Below are positions 53,607-62,284 of a stretch of 64,000 nucleotides of DNA, piece after piece. The notes below the pieces were generated by a model, which was not told the origin of the DNA, made no database searches, and saw only the letters and a list, made by a program, of their open reading frames with translations. Position 1 is the stretch's first letter; every line of letters begins with the position of its first letter. The position numbers were made by a program, and so were the translations under genes. The DNA comes from Salinimicrobium sp035607535 (GTDB lineage Bacteria > Bacteroidota > Bacteroidia > Flavobacteriales > Flavobacteriaceae), in assembly GCF_035607535.1 (NCBI RefSeq), contig NZ_JAYDZX010000001.1, positions 744,001 to 808,000 of the forward strand. Reading direction: 5' to 3'.

Positions 53607-54641
53607 ATGAACAGTTTTTCATACATAATCAATTGGTTCGCAGGCACAGGATTTCTGGACATGGCTTTGATCGCTCTCATTTATCTTACGGTCTTTGCTG
53701 TTCTTGGTCTGTTTCTGGTGTTGCTTGAAAGGAAAGTAGCTGCATGGTTTCAGCTAAGGATAGGCCCGAACCGGGTTGGATATCTCGGTTTGTTCCAAAC
53801 AATTGCCGATGCCTTAAAACTGGTATCCAAAGAACTTACCGGTACTGTAAAAGCCGATAAATTCCTGTATAATCTTGCACCCTATTTTGTCATTGTAACA
53901 TCCCTGATGGCTTTAGCGGTGTTTCCATTCACCAAAGACCTGCAGGCATTTGATATCAACATTGGGATCTTCTTTCTCATTGCAATTTCCTCGATAGGAG
54001 TTATAGGAATTCTTCTAGGAGGATGGAGCAGCAATAACAAATTTGCCCTTATTGGAGCCATGAGGAGTGGAGTGCAAACCGTGAGTTACGAACTATCGGT
54101 AGGGCTGTCGCTGCTAACAATGGTGATCCTCACCGGCAGTCTTCAGCTTTCAGAAATCATTGAAGTACAAAAGAGTGGCTGGTTGATCGTACAGGGCCAT
54201 ATCCCGGCTATTATTGCCTTCATGATCTATATGATCGCAGGAACGGCTGAAACCAACCGTGCCCCCTTCGATATGGTAGAGGCAGAATCTGAACTCGGGG
54301 CAGGATATCACACCGAATATTCAGGAATGAAGTTCGCTTATTTCTTCCTGGCCGAATTCATCAATATGTTCATCATCGCAGCCATTGCCACCACGGTCTT
54401 CTTTGGAGGCTGGCTATCACCTTTCGGCGTAACAGAATCCTTACCCTGGATGGGCTTATTCTGGTTCCTCGCGAAAACGTTTGTGCTGGTGTTCCTCATG
54501 ATGTGGTTCCGCTGGACCTTTCCGAGGCTAAGAGTTGATCAGCTTTTAACGCTTGAGTGGAAATATTTGCTCCCAATAAACCTGGTTAACCTTGTTCTAA
54601 TGGCAGTGATCGTGTGGCTTAACCTTACTATTTCAATCTAA
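53607..54641 (+). CDS. nuoH: NADH-quinone oxidoreductase subunit H
   Basis: A 344-residue subunit with eight membrane helices that links the quinone pocket to the membrane arm. LLERKVAAWFQLRIGPNRVGY, RSGVQTVSYELSVGLSLL, AGTAETNRAPFDMVEAESELGAGYHTEYSGMKFAYF are hallmark motifs with the conserved charged residues. Confidence 0.97.
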   Translation: MNSFSYIINWFAGTGFLDMALIALIYLTVFAVLGLFLVLLERKVAAWFQLRIGPNRVGYLGLFQTIADALKLVSKELTGTVKADKFLYNLAPYFVIVTSLMALAVFPFTKDLQAFDINIGIFFLIAISSIGVIGILLGGWSSNNKFALIGAMRSGVQTVSYELSVGLSLLTMVILTGSLQLSEIIEVQKSGWLIVQGHIPAIIAFMIYMIAGTAETNRAPFDMVEAESELGAGYHTEYSGMKFAYFFLAEFINMFIIAAIATTVFFGGWLSPFGVTESLPWMGLFWFLAKTFVLVFLMMWFRWTFPRLRVDQLLTLEWKYLLPINLVNLVLMAVIVWLNLTISI

Positions 54642-54646
54642 TTGGC

Positions 54647-55123
54647 ATGAGTTATTTTTCAAATATAGTACAGGCAATTGGCACCCTCCTAAATGGGATG
54701 AGTGTTACAGGCAAATATTTCCTCAATTCCCGCAAAGGAGCCATTACCCAGCAATACCCCGATAACCGCGAAACGCTAAAGATGTTTGAACGCTTTCGCG
54801 GAGAAGTGGTAATGCCGCATGACGAGAACAATGAACACAGCTGTACAGGTTGTCAAAAATGTGAGATTGCCTGCCCTAACGGAAGTATCGAGATCATTTG
54901 GGACCGGGTGGTTGATCCTGAAACCGGAAAAAAGAAAAAGGCCATCGATCAACATATTTACCATTTTGGGATGTGTACCCAATGTGGTTTATGCGTAGAT
55001 GCCTGCCCTTCAAATGCAATAAAGTGGGCGCAGAACTTTGAGAACTCTGTCTATGACAGGACTCAACTGACGAGAATCTTAAATAAACCCGGTTCGAAGG
55101 TAAGAGCCGGTGTAGAAGAATAA
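54647..55123 (+). CDS. nuoI: NADH-quinone oxidoreductase subunit I
   Basis: A 158-residue subunit with two [4Fe-4S] motifs, CTGCQKCEIACPNGSI and CTQCGLCVDACPSNAI, which pass electrons from the input end to NuoB. In a complex lacking NuoEFG, NuoI would be the most exposed cluster subunit and a plausible docking site for ferredoxin. An insert of about 30 residues lies between the motifs (IIWDRVVDPETGKKKKAIDQHI). Confidence 0.95.
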   Translation: MSYFSNIVQAIGTLLNGMSVTGKYFLNSRKGAITQQYPDNRETLKMFERFRGEVVMPHDENNEHSCTGCQKCEIACPNGSIEIIWDRVVDPETGKKKKAIDQHIYHFGMCTQCGLCVDACPSNAIKWAQNFENSVYDRTQLTRILNKPGSKVRAGVEE

Positions 55124-55126
55124 GCC

Positions 55127-55729
55127 ATGGAAAAAGTAGTTTTTTACATCCTAGCGATAATAATGGTTACTTCGGCCATTGCCGCCGTGAGCAGCCGAAA
55201 GATGCTTCGGTCGGTAGTATATCTCCTCTTCGTTTTAATAGGAGCCGCAGGACTCTATTTTCAGATGGATTATAACTTCCTGGCTGCCATTCAGCTTACG
55301 GTATATGCAGGAGGTGTTATTGTACTTATCATCTTTTCAGTTTTACTAATTCATCACATAGAGATGGAACTGGAAATGGCAAAAAGATCCCGACAGGCGA
55401 TCTCCGCGCTGCTTTGTATGCTGGGACTCAGCATATTTTTAGCAACCATTTATGCTCATCCTTTTGAGACAGCAGGAATTACGTCCACTACAACCACAGC
55501 CGAAATTGGCCGGGCCTTACTTAGTACTGAAAAAGGAGGATTTATCCTGCCCTTCGAAGTAATAAGTGTCCTGTTACTTTCAGCAATGATAGGAGCCATA
55601 GTTATAGCCAAAGGAGGAGGAAAAATTAAGCAACCAATTGAGGAAAAAACAGACGCTGAAAGAATTCTGGAGGAGATCACCGAAGAAGTCACCAAGGCAA
55701 AAAAACAAGAAGAAGAAATAGGTGTCTAA
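55127..55729 (+). CDS. nuoJ: NADH-quinone oxidoreductase subunit J
   Basis: A 200-residue membrane subunit with five helices (LRSVVYLLFVLIGAAGLYFQMDYNFLAAIQLTVYAGGVIVLIIF is typical) and a charged C-terminal tail of about 35 residues. The gene-end palindrome overlaps its stop, 57 bases before nuoK. Confidence 0.95.
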   Translation: MEKVVFYILAIIMVTSAIAAVSSRKMLRSVVYLLFVLIGAAGLYFQMDYNFLAAIQLTVYAGGVIVLIIFSVLLIHHIEMELEMAKRSRQAISALLCMLGLSIFLATIYAHPFETAGITSTTTTAEIGRALLSTEKGGFILPFEVISVLLLSAMIGAIVIAKGGGKIKQPIEEKTDAERILEEITEEVTKAKKQEEEIGV

Positions 55730-55741
55730 AATGACATTTTT
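55728..55741. repeat. Gene-end palindrome, copy 5, inside the nuo operon
   Basis: AAAATGACATTTTT overlapping the nuoJ stop codon, in the largest gap of the nuo series (57 bases). Here it cannot be a strong terminator without cutting off nuoK-N. Confidence 0.8.
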
Positions 55742-55786
55742 GAAACCGAATATTTAAAACCGGCTGATGCCATTAATATTAGAAAT

Positions 55787-56104
55787 ATGATCCCGGGCGT
55801 AAGCATTAACGAAATCCTCACCCTCACCAGCATCCTGTTCTTTGTTGGAATCTATGGGTTTATTACCCGTAAGAATCTCATCTCAATTCTTATATCTGTA
55901 GAATTGATCCTGAATTCTTCGGTTATAAATTTTGTGGTGATCAACAAATACCTCTATCCCGAGCTACTACAAGGGATGGTGTATTCGATCTTCATCATAG
56001 CCGTAGCCGCGGCAGAAACTGCACTGGCTGTAGCCATCATAATTAACATTTACAGGCGAAAAGGCTCTGTAGAAGTAAGCGAAACTGAAACCATGAAGCA
56101 TTAA
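55787..56104 (+). CDS. nuoK: NADH-quinone oxidoreductase subunit K
   Basis: A 105-residue three-helix subunit with the two membrane glutamates of the proton path (ILISVELILNSSVINFV and AVAAAETALAVAI). Normal length. Confidence 0.96.
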   Translation: MIPGVSINEILTLTSILFFVGIYGFITRKNLISILISVELILNSSVINFVVINKYLYPELLQGMVYSIFIIAVAAAETALAVAIIINIYRRKGSVEVSETETMKH

Positions 56105-56116
56105 TCTGTAAAAGAA

Positions 56117-58036
56117 ATGAACCTCATCAACCTTCTTTTAATACCTGCAATTCCTCTCGCTGTCTTCCTTGTCCTCGGGATCTTTAGTCATAAAATCAAA
56201 CCCGCGGTCTCGGGGCTGACAGGTGTTGCCGGACTCGCAATTTCGACGCTCCTCTCCTACTATACTGCCTGGCAATATTTCTTCGTAAACGGAAAAACTG
56301 ATGGAGTGTATCAAACATTCGTAGAGAAGACAGTGTGGATCAAGTTCACAGATACACTGCACATCGATATGGGTGTTCTTGTAGATCCAATTTCGGTAAT
56401 GATGCTCGTAGTGGTTTCCACCGTATCCCTTATGGTCCATATTTATAGTAGGGGCTATATGAAAGGAGATGACGGCTATACCCGCTTCTTTGCCTATCTC
56501 TCCCTGTTCACCTTTTCTATGTACGGGCTGGTCCTGGCAACAAACCTTTTCCAGATCTACATTTTTTGGGAACTGGTAGGGGTCTCATCCTTCCTGCTTA
56601 TTGGATATTATTATACGAAGACCTCGGCCATTGCGGCTGCCAAAAAAGCCTTTATCGTTACCCGTTTTGCCGACTTCGGATTTTTGATAGGGATCTTTAT
56701 TATTGGCTTCTATACCAATACCTTCGATTTTCAACTCCTCAATGATCCTGAAGGACCTGCGATCCTCACCTGGGCTTCCACTTCTTTTATGGGACTTTCG
56801 TTAATCACATGGGCCTTGATCCTAATCTTTATGGGAGGCGCAGGTAAATCGGCCATGTTCCCACTTCACATCTGGTTGCCCGATGCTATGGAGGGGCCTA
56901 CCCCTGTTTCTGCATTGATACATGCTGCAACCATGGTGGTAGCCGGAGTCTACCTTGTTGCCCGCCTTTTCCCAATGTTCTACATGGTTGAAGAAGGATT
57001 TGCGCTGCAGATCGTCACTTACGTGGGAGCCTTTTCTGCTTTATTTGCTGCTATTATAGCTATTACTCAAACGGATATTAAAAGGATCCTCGCCTTCTCC
57101 ACCATGTCCCAACTCGGTTATATGATGATGGCCCTGGGAGTTTCAGGATTTGACGGACACAAAGGTGTAGGATACATGGCTTCGATGTTTCACCTCTTCA
57201 CCCACGCCATGTTCAAAGCCCTGCTGTTCCTGGGCGCAGGTTCTGTGATCCATGCCGTACACAGCAATCTGCTGCAGGAAATGGGTGGACTCAGGAAATA
57301 TATGCCCGTAACTAACATCTCCTTTCTTATCGCAGCTCTGGCAATCGCAGGGGTACCACCACTTGCAGGATTCTGGAGTAAGGATGAGATCCTCATGGCC
57401 GCCTACAGCAACAGCCAGTTCATCTACGGAGTAGGAATATTTGTGGCAGGATTGACAGCCTTCTATATGTTCAGGTTGTACTTCGGAATCTTTTGGGGTA
57501 AGGACAGGCAGTACAAACATAGACCTCATGAATCTCCTGCTTCAATGACCATTCCTCTTATTGTGCTGGCAGTTCTAACGTTGACAGCAGGGTTTATTCC
57601 CTTTAGTGAATTGGTGTCTGCAGATAAGATTGGGTTTGAGGCGCACATCAATCTACCTCTTGCTGCTATAGCGGTGGGAGTGGGAGCATTAGGCATTCTC
57701 CTGGCATGGCTGTTCTACAAAAAAGAAAACGATCTCGCTTCCCGGTTTGCCAATGCTTTTGGTTCATTTTACAAATGGAGTTCCAATAAGTTCTATTTCG
57801 ATGAGATCTACCTCTTTGTTGCCCGAAAGGTCTTCTTCAAGAATGTAGCTGCACCCATTGCAAAATTTGACAAGAAGATCGTGGATGGCACTATGGAGGG
57901 AATTGGAAATCAAACTGCGGTGATCTCACGAAAGATCAAGGATCTACAATCAGGAAGAGTACAGGACTATGCATTCGGTTTTATTGGCGGTGTGGTCATC
58001 CTGGCTCTGATATTTATTTACGCATTTACTAATTAG
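56117..58036 (+). CDS. nuoL: NADH-quinone oxidoreductase subunit L
   Basis: A 639-residue antiporter-like proton pump subunit. FWELVGVSSFLLIGYYYT, GGAGKSAMFPLHIWLPDAMEGPTPVSALIHAATMVVAGVYL and FSTMSQLGYMMMALG are conserved motifs. The C-terminal lateral helix region is present (about 520-639). Normal length. Confidence 0.97.
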   Translation: MNLINLLLIPAIPLAVFLVLGIFSHKIKPAVSGLTGVAGLAISTLLSYYTAWQYFFVNGKTDGVYQTFVEKTVWIKFTDTLHIDMGVLVDPISVMMLVVVSTVSLMVHIYSRGYMKGDDGYTRFFAYLSLFTFSMYGLVLATNLFQIYIFWELVGVSSFLLIGYYYTKTSAIAAAKKAFIVTRFADFGFLIGIFIIGFYTNTFDFQLLNDPEGPAILTWASTSFMGLSLITWALILIFMGGAGKSAMFPLHIWLPDAMEGPTPVSALIHAATMVVAGVYLVARLFPMFYMVEEGFALQIVTYVGAFSALFAAIIAITQTDIKRILAFSTMSQLGYMMMALGVSGFDGHKGVGYMASMFHLFTHAMFKALLFLGAGSVIHAVHSNLLQEMGGLRKYMPVTNISFLIAALAIAGVPPLAGFWSKDEILMAAYSNSQFIYGVGIFVAGLTAFYMFRLYFGIFWGKDRQYKHRPHESPASMTIPLIVLAVLTLTAGFIPFSELVSADKIGFEAHINLPLAAIAVGVGALGILLAWLFYKKENDLASRFANAFGSFYKWSSNKFYFDEIYLFVARKVFFKNVAAPIAKFDKKIVDGTMEGIGNQTAVISRKIKDLQSGRVQDYAFGFIGGVVILALIFIYAFTN

Positions 58037-58042
58037 AGGAAT

Positions 58043-59530
58043 ATGGACATTCTATCGTTATTTGTTGTTGTTCCGGTACTGGTGATCCTGGCGCTGGTAT
58101 TCACAAAAGACCTAAGGCAGGCAAGGTTGATCTCAATGGTTGGCGGCTTGGTCCAGCTGGGAATGGCTATAAATTTACTGTTCGCCTACTTCAGGGAGAG
58201 AGCAGTCAACGATGCTGTGATGCTCTTTAACAGGGATCTGGTTTGGTTTGAACAATTCAATATTCATTACAACATAGGTGTGGACGGAATTTCGGTTTCG
58301 CTTATCCTCCTTACTTCCATCATTGTTCTCGCCGGGGTATTCATCTCCTGGAAAATGGAAGAACTACCGAAGGAGTTTTTTATTTCACTCATTGTACTTG
58401 CAACAGGTGTCTATGGTTTCTTCATTTCAATTGACCTGTTCACCATGTTTGTGTTCTATGAGATCGCAGTAATACCAATGTACCTACTCATAGGAATTTG
58501 GGGATCGGGCAACAAGGAATATTCGGCTATGAAACTCACCCTGATGTTAATGGGAGCTTCCGCAGTATTGATGGTGGGAATCCTGGGAATTTATTTCAAC
58601 TCCAATGCCGATGGTGGTGCACTTACATTCAATATTCTGGAGATCGCACAGGTGAATATTCCTGTTGAGGCCCAAAACCTGTTTTTCCCGTTAACCTTCA
58701 TCGGATTTGCCATTTTAGGAGCCCTGTTCCCATTTCACACCTGGTCCCCCGACGGACATGCCTCTGCTCCTACTGCAGTTTCCATGCTACACGCAGGAGT
58801 TCTAATGAAACTTGGAGGGTACGGAATATTTAGAGTCGCAATGTTCCTGCTTCCTGCCGGAGCACTGGAATGGAGCTGGTTCTTTATCATACTTTCAGCT
58901 ACCGGAGTTATTTACGGAGCCTTTGCTGCTCTTCGTCAAACAGACCTTAAATATATAAATGCCTACGCCTCTGTTAGCCACCTCGGGATGGTAACCTTCG
59001 CATTACTTATGCTGAATAAAACTGCCTGGAATGGAGCCATTTTACAATCCCTTTCGCATGGTTTTATGACAGCGCTATTCTTTGCTTTGATAGGGATGAT
59101 CTATGGCAGGACCCACACCCGCGATATCACAAAGCTGGGCGGCCTGCTTAAAGTTATTCCCTTTATATCGGTAGTTTACGTTATTGCCGGAATGGCTTTG
59201 CTGGGGCTACCCGGCTTTAGCGGATTTGTAGCTGAAATGAACATTTTTATGGGTGCATTTCAGCAAGACAGCATGTTCTACAGGGTAGCAACAATTGTTT
59301 CTATTTCAGCCATAGTCGTAACGGCCGTTTATGTACTACGTGTCGTAGGTATTATGTTGATGGGTCCTGTAAAAAATGAAGCTTATAACCAACTTGAGAG
59401 TACAACCTGGTATGAAAAAACGGGAATCCTGTTACTGTTATTGCCAATTATTGGGATAGGAGTCGCTCCTTTATGGATCAGCAATTTGATCATGGAAAGT
59501 CTTCAGCCATTTATTCAGGGAGTTTTATAA
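58043..59530 (+). CDS. nuoM: NADH-quinone oxidoreductase subunit M
   Basis: A 495-residue antiporter-like subunit. FVFYEIAVIPMYLLIGIWG, FPFHTWSPDGHASAPTAVSMLHAGVLMKLGGYG and NAYASVSHLGMVTF are the family motifs. It starts seven bases after nuoL. Confidence 0.97.
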   Translation: MDILSLFVVVPVLVILALVFTKDLRQARLISMVGGLVQLGMAINLLFAYFRERAVNDAVMLFNRDLVWFEQFNIHYNIGVDGISVSLILLTSIIVLAGVFISWKMEELPKEFFISLIVLATGVYGFFISIDLFTMFVFYEIAVIPMYLLIGIWGSGNKEYSAMKLTLMLMGASAVLMVGILGIYFNSNADGGALTFNILEIAQVNIPVEAQNLFFPLTFIGFAILGALFPFHTWSPDGHASAPTAVSMLHAGVLMKLGGYGIFRVAMFLLPAGALEWSWFFIILSATGVIYGAFAALRQTDLKYINAYASVSHLGMVTFALLMLNKTAWNGAILQSLSHGFMTALFFALIGMIYGRTHTRDITKLGGLLKVIPFISVVYVIAGMALLGLPGFSGFVAEMNIFMGAFQQDSMFYRVATIVSISAIVVTAVYVLRVVGIMLMGPVKNEAYNQLESTTWYEKTGILLLLLPIIGIGVAPLWISNLIMESLQPFIQGVL

Positions 59531-59542
59531 AAAGAGATTGAG

Positions 59543-60970
59543 ATGGATTTAAATAGCTTATTGTTAATGCGGCACGAGATCTCCCTTCTGGGAATCATTC
59601 TATTGCTTATTGTTGCAGAAATTGTGATCCCCCACCGCAAAAAGAGCAGCATCATTCACCTGGCGCTTGTCTTCTTTGGAATTCATACTGCAGTTGGATT
59701 CTTACCTCTGGCGGAAAGCTTCCTGTTTGGAGGAATGTTCAGGAGTAATGATATGATCCACTTCTTTAAAGGAATTCTGAATATTGGAGTCTTTACGCTT
59801 TTACTTCAGTCGGCCGATTGGCTTGAGAGGAATATGCTGGATGAGGAAAGAGGAGTTGAATTCTTCATTCTCTTGTTCGCTTCTTTGCTCGGTATGTACT
59901 TTATGATCTCTGCAGGGGATTTCCTGATGTTCTATATAGGAATGGAGCTTTCAACCCTACCCGTTGCAGCTCTGGCCGCATTTGAGATCATCAAAAGAGA
60001 ATCGGGAGAAGCAGGGATAAAGTTCATACTTTCGGCAGCACTGGCATCAGGAGTTTCACTTTTTGGGATCACCATGCTTTATGGAACCACCGGCTCGATC
60101 TACTTTGATGACATTCTCACAACGCTTACAGCTGAAAATCTCACAATCCTTGGATTTATACTTTTCTTTGCGGGACTGGCTTTCAAGATTTCGCTGGTGC
60201 CCTTCCATTTCTGGACGGCAGATGTTTACCAGGGAGCTCCAATTGGAATTGCATCCTATCTTTCGGTAATCTCTAAAGGTGCTGCAGCATTCATTCTAAT
60301 GATCCTCCTGTTCACTGTTCTCAAACCACTTATGCACATTTGGGAGAACATGATCTACATACTCGCAATTATAACCATGTTCATCGGTAACCTCTTTGCT
60401 CTAAGGCAGGAAAACATGAAGAGGTTCCTTGCTTATTCCTCTATTGCACAGGCAGGATTCATTCTCCTGGGGCTTATTAACGGAAGTCAACTTGGAACTG
60501 CAACAGTAATTTACTTTGTGACCATTTATATTTTCTCAAATCTGGCAGCATTTGGAGTAGTACAGGCGATTTCCACACAAACGGGCAAGGAGAATAGGAA
60601 AGATTATGAGGGACTTTACAGAACAAATCCAAAACTAAGCCTCATAATGATGTTGGCGCTCTTCTCTCTGGCTGGAATCCCTCCGGTTGCAGGTTTCTTT
60701 GGAAAATTCTTCCTCTTTACTGCTGCCGCCAGTTCGGGCTATTACCTGCTTGTATTCCTGGCTGTAGTGAATGTTACCATTTCACTCTATTACTACCTGT
60801 TAGTTGTGAGAGCCATGTTCGTAAGAAAAGGAGAAGACCCAATACCGTTCTTTGTGAATAAACCTTATATGAAGATAGGACTACTCATTACTGTTCTTGG
60901 GATCTTAGCCCTGGGGCTGTATAGTCCATTATACGATTATATATATCAATTAAGCGCAGTTTTAAATTAG
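59543..60970 (+). CDS. nuoN: NADH-quinone oxidoreductase subunit N
   Basis: A 475-residue antiporter-like subunit. YIGMELSTLPVAALAAF, FKISLVPFHFWTADVYQGAPIGIASYLSVISKGAAAF and FLAYSSIAQAGFILLG are family motifs. The last recognised nuo gene, five bases before a small unknown ORF. Confidence 0.97.
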   Translation: MDLNSLLLMRHEISLLGIILLLIVAEIVIPHRKKSSIIHLALVFFGIHTAVGFLPLAESFLFGGMFRSNDMIHFFKGILNIGVFTLLLQSADWLERNMLDEERGVEFFILLFASLLGMYFMISAGDFLMFYIGMELSTLPVAALAAFEIIKRESGEAGIKFILSAALASGVSLFGITMLYGTTGSIYFDDILTTLTAENLTILGFILFFAGLAFKISLVPFHFWTADVYQGAPIGIASYLSVISKGAAAFILMILLFTVLKPLMHIWENMIYILAIITMFIGNLFALRQENMKRFLAYSSIAQAGFILLGLINGSQLGTATVIYFVTIYIFSNLAAFGVVQAISTQTGKENRKDYEGLYRTNPKLSLIMMLALFSLAGIPPVAGFFGKFFLFTAAASSGYYLLVFLAVVNVTISLYYYLLVVRAMFVRKGEDPIPFFVNKPYMKIGLLITVLGILALGLYSPLYDYIYQLSAVLN

Positions 60971-60975
60971 AAGTT

Positions 60976-61293
60976 ATGGCTTTAGAAGGAAAACACAGCT
61001 TTGGAAGCATTGGAGATACCAGAGTGAGCTTCATTGAAAAGAAGATCGAGGAAAACAGAAAAGAATTTTTGACCCGGCTCCTGGAGCACAATGGCTTTGA
61101 AGTTCTTGCTGAAGAGGAAAAAAGAAAAAACCCTGAAGATCCACAGCTGTACACCGTGGGTGTAACCGATATTACGTTCAACCCTGTAATAGGAGTTTTT
61201 GAAAGAAAGTTAAAAACATTTGAGGGTCGTAAGGTAACGCCGGCATATTGGAACCAGCTTACCGAAGAGACCAAACCGCAATACTGGCAGTAA
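60976..61293 (+). CDS. Unknown small protein ending the nuo operon
   Basis: A 105-residue soluble protein, rich in charged residues and without cysteine or membrane segment. N-terminal part SFIEKKIEENRKEFLTRLLEHNGFEVLAEEEKRK looks helical; the C-terminal part YTVGVTDITFNPVIGVFERKLKTF and VTPAYWNQLTEE looks beta-rich. It starts five bases after nuoN and is followed by the operon terminator, so it is co-transcribed. I do not recognise a family. It may be an accessory or assembly protein of the 11-subunit complex. Confidence 0.8.
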   Translation: MALEGKHSFGSIGDTRVSFIEKKIEENRKEFLTRLLEHNGFEVLAEEEKRKNPEDPQLYTVGVTDITFNPVIGVFERKLKTFEGRKVTPAYWNQLTEETKPQYWQ

Positions 61294-61338
61294 AACCAGT
61301 TGATTTTTGTTTAAGTTTAGGTTGACCGGAAACGGTCG

Positions 61339-61368
61339 GGCCCCTGCAAATGCAGGGGCCTTTTTTTT
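61339..61368 (+). terminator. Terminator of the korAB-nuo operon
   Basis: GGCCCCTGCA and TGCAGGGGCC form a 10-bp GC-rich stem with two central A, followed by eight T. A smaller hairpin, GACCG-GAAA-CGGTC, lies just before it at 61324-61337. Confidence 0.95.
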
Positions 61369-61385
61369 AAGCTTCTTTGACAGAA

Positions 61386-62021
61386 TTACTTTCCTGACGG
61401 TCCCCCGGGTGGAATTGGTGCCGGAACAACATTCTCTACCGGTTTGGTGCTTTGGAGGTAAACGAACATAGCCTCCAGATCTTCATCTGTAAGATGTGCA
61501 AAGTTGAACCACGGCATAGGAGGTAAAAGATCCCTGGAATTTTCCAGTCCCTTAAACTTCCCTTTGCGCATGGCGGTTTTAAATTGGTCCAGGCTCCAGT
61601 TACCTATTCCGGTTTCATCTGAAGTAATATTTGCCGAAAAAGAAGTACCCCAGGGGCCAACAGCTGCAGTAAGATCCCCGTTCATCACCATATATCCGGG
61701 AGGAAGTGTAGCAAGATCAACCTTTGGAACCTCCTGGTCCTCGGGAAATCCTGAAAGTTGCAGCCCTTCAATCTCTTCCGGACCCTTCTCCCCGAATTTT
61801 TTTGGAGAATGGCAATCTGCGCACCCAATAGTTGTCACAAGATATTCTCCCCTTTTCACTTTTTGATCCTGGGTCACTTCAGCTAAAACCGGCTCTTCAG
61901 GAACTTTTGCATAATTCTTGTCCTGGCATCCCGAAAAAAGGAAGACTAAGCAGGAGAAAAAGAAAAACACAGAAAACGAGCTCCTCACCTCCAAATCCCT
62001 AAACTTATCAATATCTTTCAT
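61386..62021 (-). CDS. c-type cytochrome lipoprotein
   Basis: A 211-residue protein with lipobox FLFSGC (Cys32), haem motif CADCH (67-71), and a C-terminal DLLPPMPWFNFAHLTDEDLEAMFVYLQS typical of small class I cytochromes. It lies in the periplasm, anchored to a membrane, and passes electrons to an oxidase or other partner. It converges on the nuo operon; no oxidase genes are beside it. Confidence 0.9.
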   Translation of the reverse strand: MKDIDKFRDLEVRSSFSVFFFFSCLVFLFSGCQDKNYAKVPEEPVLAEVTQDQKVKRGEYLVTTIGCADCHSPKKFGEKGPEEIEGLQLSGFPEDQEVPKVDLATLPPGYMVMNGDLTAAVGPWGTSFSANITSDETGIGNWSLDQFKTAMRKGKFKGLENSRDLLPPMPWFNFAHLTDEDLEAMFVYLQSTKPVENVVPAPIPPGGPSGK

Positions 62022-62284
62022 AATAATTAATTTAATTGATATAAATATCTTTATATTTTTAACTTATTACAACAGAAAACGTTAAGACGTTCAAAAACTT
62101 GTTAAATTACTTCTTCATGTTAAAAAACACCAGATTAACAGTTCTTCATGTAGGTTTTTTAGGACGATTCGAGATTTACCTCCCTTTCCTTTTTTAAAGG
62201 TTTTTTTATGCTGAATTTTAGCTGTTAAAACTTTCTTAATAGGATTAATATTGCTAGACTTGCTGTTTATTAGCTAAAACCAGC

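Noticed and set aside
62075..62110. AACGTTAAG and GACGTTCAA as a possible LytTR site upstream of the sensor kinase
   Set aside because: The two are 10 bases apart, not 21, and the region is AT-rich, so the match is weak.
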